A DNA stretch of 64,000 nt from Thalassia testudinum (Eukaryota; Streptophyta; Magnoliopsida; Alismatales; Hydrocharitaceae): contig JAZHRO010000024.1 of assembly GCA_037157565.1 (NCBI GenBank), positions 15,382,501 to 15,446,500 of the forward strand, written 5' to 3'. The translations under genes and the position numbers were made by a program. Numbering within the stretch: position 1 is the first letter of the stretch; each line of letters begins with the position of its first letter. Of the stretch, positions 57,469 to 64,000 are shown piece after piece. The notes under the pieces are model-generated. The model worked only from the letters and a program-made list of their open reading frames with translations, ran no database searches and was not told the origin of the DNA.

Positions 57469-57895
57469 TAGGAAAATTATTCCGTAAGCATAAAGTTTAA
57501 GTAACTAAGTTCCACTCATTACAAAATATTATTTTATATTTTATAAAATTATCATGTATTTTTAATAAATTTTATTACACCGTTGTAAAATTGAATCTAT
57601 TTTGTGAAATTTTATTTCTCGGTTACACCAAAATCTCTTAACTTTTTCATTTCTCGCACTTTTATTTCCAGCTGTTACCGGTGATTTTCCTTATCAAATA
57701 GGAAGGCATCCAACGGTTTTTAGATTCGATTAAAAATTTATTTAATGTGACCTGTAGATATTTACGTGTTAGAAATTTGTGAAGGTGTGTCTCCACTTTT
57801 CTTACCTTAGGACTGAGTGCCGTCGGTGAGGTCTCTCTTAAGATTTTTCGAATGCATGGGTTTGTTTGAACTCCATCTTTCCCTGTATAGTCGAA

Positions 57896-57937
<42 letters not shown>

Positions 57938-58398
57938 ACGTCTCCTTTACATTGGAGGAATTTTCACGTAAACCCTTTTGTATCTTGTAATTGATTGACT
58001 GCTTCTATTTATTACTTCTCGTAATTTCTCAAAGAAATTGATGCCCATAAGTCACACCATTCATGTGGAATTAATTGGCGTAGCACCACACTACTCCACG
58101 ATACGCAAAAAAAGGGGTGCACGAGGAAAGAACCACGGATCCCTCGACAAAAGCACCAAACTGATGCGACCAGGTAACAGGGAAACAGAAAACTGGATGG
58201 CACAAATTAAAGTTCTCACCCCCATACAATTGCTTTGCCAATGACGTCCTCGCGCGACACAATTAGCTATTAAAAATACTTTAACAGTACCGTTGACAAT
58301 TTCAATGCACCAAAAGTAGGCCGTCTCGGATTGGATCTCACTTCCACCGATCACACCTTCTCCATCTGCACACGTCACCCAATTAAAGGAGAAACCCT
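57466..58398. other. Upstream region of the IDA-like gene
   Basis: No coding sequence is supported. It contains a (CT)n run at 57899-57932 and an ACACGTCACC element (ACGT core) at about 58369-58378, close to the TATA-like repeat. The 57780-58398 part is the likely promoter. Confidence 0.5.
57899..57932. repeat. (CT)n microsatellite
   Basis: An uninterrupted CT run of about 34 bp, some 540 bp upstream of the IDA-like start codon. CT runs are common in plant core promoters and 5' leaders, but this one is far upstream. Confidence 0.9.
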
Positions 58399-58413
58399 AT
58401 ATATATATATATG
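58399..58413 (+). promoter_or_regulatory. TATA-like element of the IDA-like gene
   Basis: A TATATATATATATAT run follows AAACCC, 64-78 bp upstream of the start codon. This allows a short leader starting near 58430-58445. It is the only TATA-like element close to the start. Confidence 0.6.
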
Positions 58414-58476
58414 TGAAGGTAAACACATACCAACATACATACTTGCACCATCAATATTATTATTATTGTCCAAGCA

Positions 58477-58779
58477 ATGTCTGTTTCTTTTTCGACATCT
58501 TATCCTCCATTTACATGGAGTGCAATGGTCTTCTTTCTTCTCATCTCCACGCTCTTCCATGGGTTCTGCGGTGGCTATCGCCTGCAAAGGTCGACGACGA
58601 CGACGACGACGACGGGAGCAAGCCATGGTGGCATGCCATCACTTCCTAGAAGACGAAAATCTCATGCAAGCTTTGCGGTTGGAGGAAGGGCATTCAACTT
58701 CCTGCCTAGAGGGGTGCCGATCCCACCCTCCGCGCCGTCGAAACGACATAATTCAATGCCGACCACTCGCTTCCCCTAA
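58477..58779 (+). CDS. IDL: IDA-like (IDL) secreted peptide precursor
   Basis: This intronless 100-codon frame encodes a small secreted precursor of the INFLORESCENCE DEFICIENT IN ABSCISSION family. Residues 12-33 form a signal peptide (hydrophobic core MVFFLLIST). Residues 34-72 are a variable region with seven Thr in a row (40-46) and a basic RRRK patch (58-61). Residues 73-92 are the extended PIP motif, and its core PIPPSAPSKRHN (81-92) equals the IDA mature peptide as I know it. Eight residues follow (SMPTTRFP). In Arabidopsis the processed, Pro-hydroxylated peptide is released to the apoplast and activates the receptor kinases HAESA and HSL2 with SERK co-receptors, driving organ abscission and cell separation such as lateral root emergence. 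The start at 58477 is the first ATG; Met17 (58525) would also give a signal peptide. Length and architecture match the family. It is the only convincing host gene here and appears intact. Confidence 0.93.
   Translation: MSVSFSTSYPPFTWSAMVFFLLISTLFHGFCGGYRLQRSTTTTTTTGASHGGMPSLPRRRKSHASFAVGGRAFNFLPRGVPIPPSAPSKRHNSMPTTRFP
58592..58614 (+). repeat. (CGA)n triplet repeat inside the IDA-like gene
   Basis: A near-perfect triplet run encodes the poly-Thr stretch (ACG codons) in the variable region between signal peptide and PIP motif. Length changes by whole triplets would keep the frame. Confidence 0.85.
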
Positions 58780-61700
58780 GGGCTAGCTCCCCGATTTCTC
58801 TTCGACAACAGTTGGTAGGTAGTGGAGCTTCATGATCATAAGCTCAGTGTAAACAATTGATGTTGTGATAAATACATAGGAGATTGCATTTACTATGTTT
58901 AATTTAGTTTGTATCAATTAATTAAAGATGCATGCTTTATATTCATAGAAGGAATTTTTTTCAACCAAGTAATCCATCAATCGGTGTTTCCCTTTGAATG
59001 ATTTCGCAACATTTTACGTGGTTATGCGACGAAGTTGTATCATGGTTTAATCTATTTTTTTTATTAAAAAAAATAATAATAATAATAATAATAACAATAC
59101 ATAAATATAAAAATTAATATATTTTACAACGTAAAAAGTTACATCTCATAATAATTGAGAATCATTTTACATTATTTTATATTGATATAAAATCACTCAC
59201 AATTATTTTACACCTACTACATCATGTCTATATCTTGCAAAACATGTACCATGATGTATTTTCGTATATTTTCTCAAAAAATTGGTGAGATTACAGAGGT
59301 GTGGGTCTTTAAGAGAGGAATATTTATCGTTATTGAGATCTGCTGATCATTTTTGGATCCCTCGTAACAGATAAGGTTATCGAATTTTTATCTTCATTTA
59401 TTCGTGATTTTTGATACACCTTTACGTTACGTTCGTGTTTTGTATATGATGACATAAATAAGAGGAAAAAAATGTTCACGATCATTATTGCGGTTATTTT
59501 CCAAATGTGCTTGTTTTGACATGGTTGATTCTTAAACATTGACAAGCCAAACTTGATGATCAATGCCTGAATGTCATGACAAGATCAGCAATTAAATGAT
59601 AGCGACACTATCTTCTGCCTAACAAGTCCCCAATCACGCACACCTTTTTTTCCCATCCTCTCTTTGACCTTAGAGTTTTGAGTTCCGTATCTCTCCTTCA
59701 TTCTTGTAAAAAGATCACCAAACTACAACAAATGATTCTGTACGACAACTGATGCCTCTGCCTCCAACAATCTCAAAAAGTTCATATATAGGAATATCTT
59801 GAGGTCTCATGGACGTCCTAAGTTTCACCATTTTAACATCTTCCATTATTAATTTCTCTCCTTTTTTTAAGCTGATACGTATAGCACGCTTGAGACATTG
59901 TCACTGCTTCAATTCCTTTAGGCAATGTTTATTTGTAACGATTAAGTCATTTATCTTGTATTTAGGTCTTGGATTATAACAATTCTTGGATAATTCTCTC
60001 AACTCCGAAATTATCCAATTTTGAGGGAAGAGTGGGATGTGTCATAGATCAGTTATGAGATTTCCAAACTGTGGTCACATACCCTACGCAAGGGTTGAGA
60101 CCCTTGCATTTATAAGCAAACCATTCTTCCTTATTTACAAATTACACCCTTAAGCTATATACACAATTACAATGCAAACCCTATTGAATTAATAGGAAGA
60201 ACTTATATTGAGATTGTATGAAAGAACACCCATACCTATGCCTCCAAATAGTCCATAATTTAACCTATATTTTCCCTAAACACAAAAACTTCACAATTCC
60301 AAACTTATCTCACAATCTCACCACTTGGAAAATTAATCCCTCTAAACAAAATGGTAACTTAGGATTCATCTCAGAGGAGAGAAGGGAGAGAACTTGGAGG
60401 AGTATATTAGATGGATAGCGAAGTCCAAAATTGAGCCTAATTGGAGGAGGACGAAGGGGACAAGGTAACCTCGAGGGCCAGTACGACATCATTTCGGTGT
60501 GGGAGGTGCAACAAACAATGCCATTGACAACAAGGAGGGAGGTGGCGACAAGGAACAATCAGGGTTAGGTCTGGCACGCACATAAAGTAAGTAGGGAAAC
60601 TAGGGGTGGAGGAGGTCCAAGTGAGAGCAAGGGGGAGAAACACCAAAGGTGGTGCATCGTTTTTTCTTTTTTCCCTCTAGGTGGCAAGAGGCAGTTCAGT
60701 CAAGCAGTTCTGTTCATCCGACTTAGGTTTACACCTGTTTCAACAGTCATTTCAACTTGATTTTTAAAACTTATCTTGTACACCATCTTATCTCGTAATT
60801 GGCAACCAAACTTATCTTGTAGTTTGTTATAAACTGCTGAAGGTTACTTATCTAGAACACTATTTTCAAAGCAAGTAGCTAAAATATCTAAACAGCAAAC
60901 TTAGTGGCCAAATACCTATGCTACCACATACCTACTAAAACAAATCACTAATGTACAAATCCAAGATACATGTCTTGCACCCTACTCTATGAGCATTTGA
61001 TCCCTAATGTCACTCCATATTTTTTTTTTATTATTATCTAGAAACTCATATGAGTAAATTGAAGAGAAATTGACATGTCATTCCCCCACACTAATCTTCT
61101 AGATGATAAAAGGATGGAGATGTGAAATTTACCTTTCCTTCTAAAATTAGGCAAGAGTTGCTAGTGTTTAGTGTTTAAGATATAAGTTCTCTAAACTTTA
61201 AATCTTAAATATAAAGGTAAAAACTTATTTTTTACAAATGAAAAATAATTTTACATAAATAAAAATTTAATTAAAAATTAAGATACATTGATATATTTTC
61301 ATTTTCGATCGTTGTATTTTATTAAGCAAAAAAACACTCGTTCTAATATACATTTCTCTACACACGCTCATGACTAAACCACCATCAATAGGTTATTCCT
61401 TCACTCTAATTATCAACATCCTTCTTTTTCTTTTTGGAAAAATAAAAACATGGCATGTCCAAAAACAAGTTACTCGATTGACCGGATAAGGTCGAAAGTA
61501 TATGGCACTGATAGATCAAATCAATTGTTTGCCTGACCTTGACGTGTTGCCTTCCCTCCCACGCGAGTACATTTGTATTGCTAATTAAGTTCCCTTGGCC
61601 GAAAAAAGCAGGTCTCAAATTAAGTTGGTTCCCTAGCTAACCGTAATTTTGATTTTGGATGATGAAATAACCTACTAGCTAGTCGATTGTTTCACCTGAC

Positions 61701-62319
61701 GCACCCCTTACTCTTTAATGAAAAATCAATTAGCATATAAGTTGGAAGAGCATCCCGGATCTAGTTGACACTATTCTTTCAAGTTATATCCACTTTGGGA
61801 TGGGTAAGGAGGATCCCCTCTTTTGATAGAATTTGGACATCTACTGATAATTAGAAAGCATCCATATACATGCCTAAGAACAGGGATTCCAATCCCATGC
61901 CCATTACAAAGGATAGGTCTGTAAATGGATCAAATACAAAGTGGATATACTTTTTATAGATTCGAAGAAAAGGATTGACTTGAGATGTAAATGAGGATAA
62001 ACGAATCAGATATTCAAATGAACTAGATAATCCAATTCAGATTCTGATACGTCAAAAAAACTCAAATGAATATGTGATCCTAATTTGACCTACCGAATCT
62101 AAAATCACATAAATATTCAAATTACCTTCTATCAAAGATTGTTAGATAAATTTTGAAGAATATTAAAGCATAATGCTTTGAAAATGGAGATTTTGCTATA
62201 TTCGTATCCAAACCTAAATTTGGATGCAAGGTATGCATATACAGAAAAAGGTAATTTTTTGAACGTTGCAAAGGAGAGAATTTATATCCCTTTTGAGGAA
62301 AGAAAAGAGTTAACTTAAA
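58780..62319. other. Intergenic DNA downstream of the IDA-like gene, no gene seen
   Basis: It includes the 3' untranslated region after 58779 (no canonical AATAAA close by), an (AAT)n run at 59072-59093, and AT-rich tracts. Short frames at 59330-59563, 60218-60646 and 61406-61618 show no domain, signal peptide or motif that I recognise. Confidence 0.5.
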
Positions 62320-63030
62320 AATAATGGGCCCATAAGAAATGAATTTGGAATGAGCCTACAAGAAGGTCAGGCAACCCACCACTTGTTGAGCCCAACCAAC
62401 CTTGATAATTTTCAGAAGGTCCACCTCAAATAACTGTCGAAAGGTTCAACCCAATTAACCACCAGAGGTTTCAATCAAGATACCTACCGAACAACCTAAC
62501 CTAGGAGGCCACCAAGGAACCTAACTCATGTGGTCGTCAAGGCAAACGACTTGGAATCATCATGACCAAGACTAAAGTAGCAAAACCCAATGAGTGGCTA
62601 TGTGAACCTCTAAAACAAGGTACAATGGACAATCGAGCTAGTTAGGTAGTGTAGAACTACTCGAGAGATGAAGCAACATTGAAGATCCCTCAATTAGTGG
62701 AAGGGTCAGTATCTGGCAATGAGTAACGAAATGATTACCACTCGTAATTATTATTCCTTGGCATCCTATAAAAGTGGTACAATATTTTCTATGATAAAAG
62801 GGTAATTGAACCCTCGACATTTTCATCAACTGTACATGACAGTGAATATTTAAAAATTAGATCCCCTCCTTAGGCCTACATTGTTATGTTGAAATTAAGT
62901 CACCAACTTTCTTTTCTATCTGTGTTATTGCTTGGTGCTTCAATTATTATCTTGGATCAAGTCACCCCCAACCTAATCACCAATGTAAGAGAAAAAGAGG
63001 GGTGGTACCACACTGCATGATAAACAAAAT
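62320..63030 (+). other. Possible LTR or non-autonomous element fragment
   Basis: A TATA box (CCTATAAAAGTGG at about 62766) is followed by AGGGTAATTGAACCCTCG and later CAAGTCACCCCCAACCTAATC. This is reminiscent of gypsy-type LTR leader sequence, but no edges, target duplication or coding region could be found. Confidence 0.25.
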
Positions 63031-63248
63031 CTCGACATTTTCATCAACTGTACATGACAGTGAATATTTAAAAATTAGATCCCCTCCTTAGGCCTACATT
63101 GTTATGATGAAATTAAGTCACCAACTTTCTTTTCTATCTGTGTTATTGCTTGGTGCTTCAATTATTATCTTGGATCAAGTCACCCCCAACCTAATCACCA
63201 ATGTAAGAGAAAAAGAGGGGTGGTACCACACTGCATGATAAACAAAAT
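62813..63248 (+). repeat. 218-bp tandem duplication
   Basis: Two copies (62813-63030 and 63031-63248) of a unit starting CTCGACATTTTCATC and ending ATAAACAAAAT lie head to tail. I find a single mismatch between them (GTTATGTTGAA versus GTTATGATGAA), so the duplication is recent or an assembly duplicate. Confidence 0.93.
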
Positions 63249-64000
63249 CACATGTTATTATGTAGTTTAATCCTCCACATGATAGATACGAACACCATTT
63301 GCATCCTCTTTGTACTTAACTAAACCTCACAAAATCAAATCCTCAAGTTAAACCACACCTTAAATTTTAGATTACCCGTAACCTCTAAATTGTAAGATGC
63401 AATTTGATTCGCAAATCCCTTTTCCATGTTGGCAAGGGACTCGTACCATACTTCTATCCATGCCTACTTAAAGTTGTGTAAATTCCCTCTCTACTAAAAA
63501 AAAACCACGTAGCAAATCCAAATCTAACTCAAGAATCCAAACATAAATGCCCCCAAGATCCCAAACCGATACCAACATAAAACACAGACCTACTAAATGA
63601 AAGGCCCATTTGACTTTACCCCAACCTCGTGACACCAAAATTCAAACCCCACTGCCACTAAATTCGACCGTTACTACACCCCGACCACCCTCGCCCGACC
63701 GTTGCCCCCTCCCCGACCAAACCCATCCCCACCGTCCATCCCCCTCCAACCAACGCCCCAGATCTACCCAATACCCCTCACTCCCCAAACTACCCCCGTT
63801 CCCCGCCCTCTTTTACCAACCTTGCCCCTCCTCCTAAACCCAGAACACCACCAAGAGCAGCCAAGAACAAACACCACCACCACCTCCACTGTCCTCCCGT
63901 GATCAACCAAATCTCCACAAATCTCCGCCAATTATCAGCGAGATCCCGCCATGATCGACCCCACCTCAATGCCCTGAGAACCACCCAAGAAAGATCGGAT
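63249..64000. other. Intergenic DNA ending in a C-rich, G-poor tract
   Basis: From about 63600 to 63990 the plus strand is strikingly C- and A-rich with few G. This gives long open frames rich in Pro and Thr on the plus strand and Gly and Trp on the minus strand. I recognise no domain in either, so no gene is called. Confidence 0.5.

Noticed and set aside
63610..63984. Pro/Thr-rich secreted protein or Trp/Gly-rich minus-strand protein
   Set aside because: Frames are open only because the tract lacks G. No signal peptide, domain or splice context could be supported.

Overview
This window is repeat-dense nuclear DNA of a flowering plant. The evidence is the layered plant LTR retrotransposon lineages (Athila and Tekay/Del among Ty3/gypsy; SIRE-like and a second lineage among Ty1/copia), plant-type primer binding sites, and one plant peptide-hormone gene. 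The species cannot be named from the sequence; a monocot is possible but not shown. About the first 55 kb is a nested retrotransposon cluster, and roughly the last 8.5 kb is low-copy DNA.

Layout. (1) 1-13632: an Athila element on the minus strand. Its 5' LTR is 11382-13632, followed by a tRNA-Asp-type primer site, gag, protease, RT-RNase H and integrase, all broken by stops and frameshifts. Its 3' LTR (1175-3880) lies in the opposite orientation between two roughly 650-bp inverted repeats, as if that block had been flipped. (2) 13633-25784: partial Athila-like LTRs in both orientations. A plus-strand LTR (15982-22772) is interrupted by a minus-strand LTR, which is itself interrupted by a SIRE-like solo LTR (17764-19503, target duplication TATAT). 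A 3' end of another SIRE-like element follows. (3) 25785-26396 and 54138-54960: integrase and RT/RNase H remnants that probably come from one Ty1/copia element, now about 27.7 kb apart. (4) 26397-42688: a long AT-rich minus-strand LTR-like block split by a complete Tekay element (30173-41478, target duplication GAGAA). The Tekay carries a second SIRE-like solo LTR (33303-35038, CCACC) in its gag. (5) 42689-54137: a second, older Tekay element with a truncated 5' LTR. It is interrupted in its integrase region by a minus-strand solo LTR of the first Tekay family (48400-51184). (6) 54961-64000: probable Ty1/copia LTR debris, microsatellites, a 218-bp tandem duplication, and the one convincing host gene, an intronless IDA-like peptide precursor at 58477-58779 on the plus strand.

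No retrotransposon here encodes an intact protein set. The complete Tekay lacks the integrase core through an in-frame 963-bp deletion but keeps a long RT to chromodomain reading frame. The most notable non-coding feature is that several LTR families, including a Ty1/copia and a Ty3/gypsy family, carry clusters of short palindromic words near the promoter. The word CAGACGTCTG is shared by these two otherwise unrelated families. The IDA-like gene, which would make a secreted 12-residue abscission or cell-separation signal, is the main functional locus of the window.
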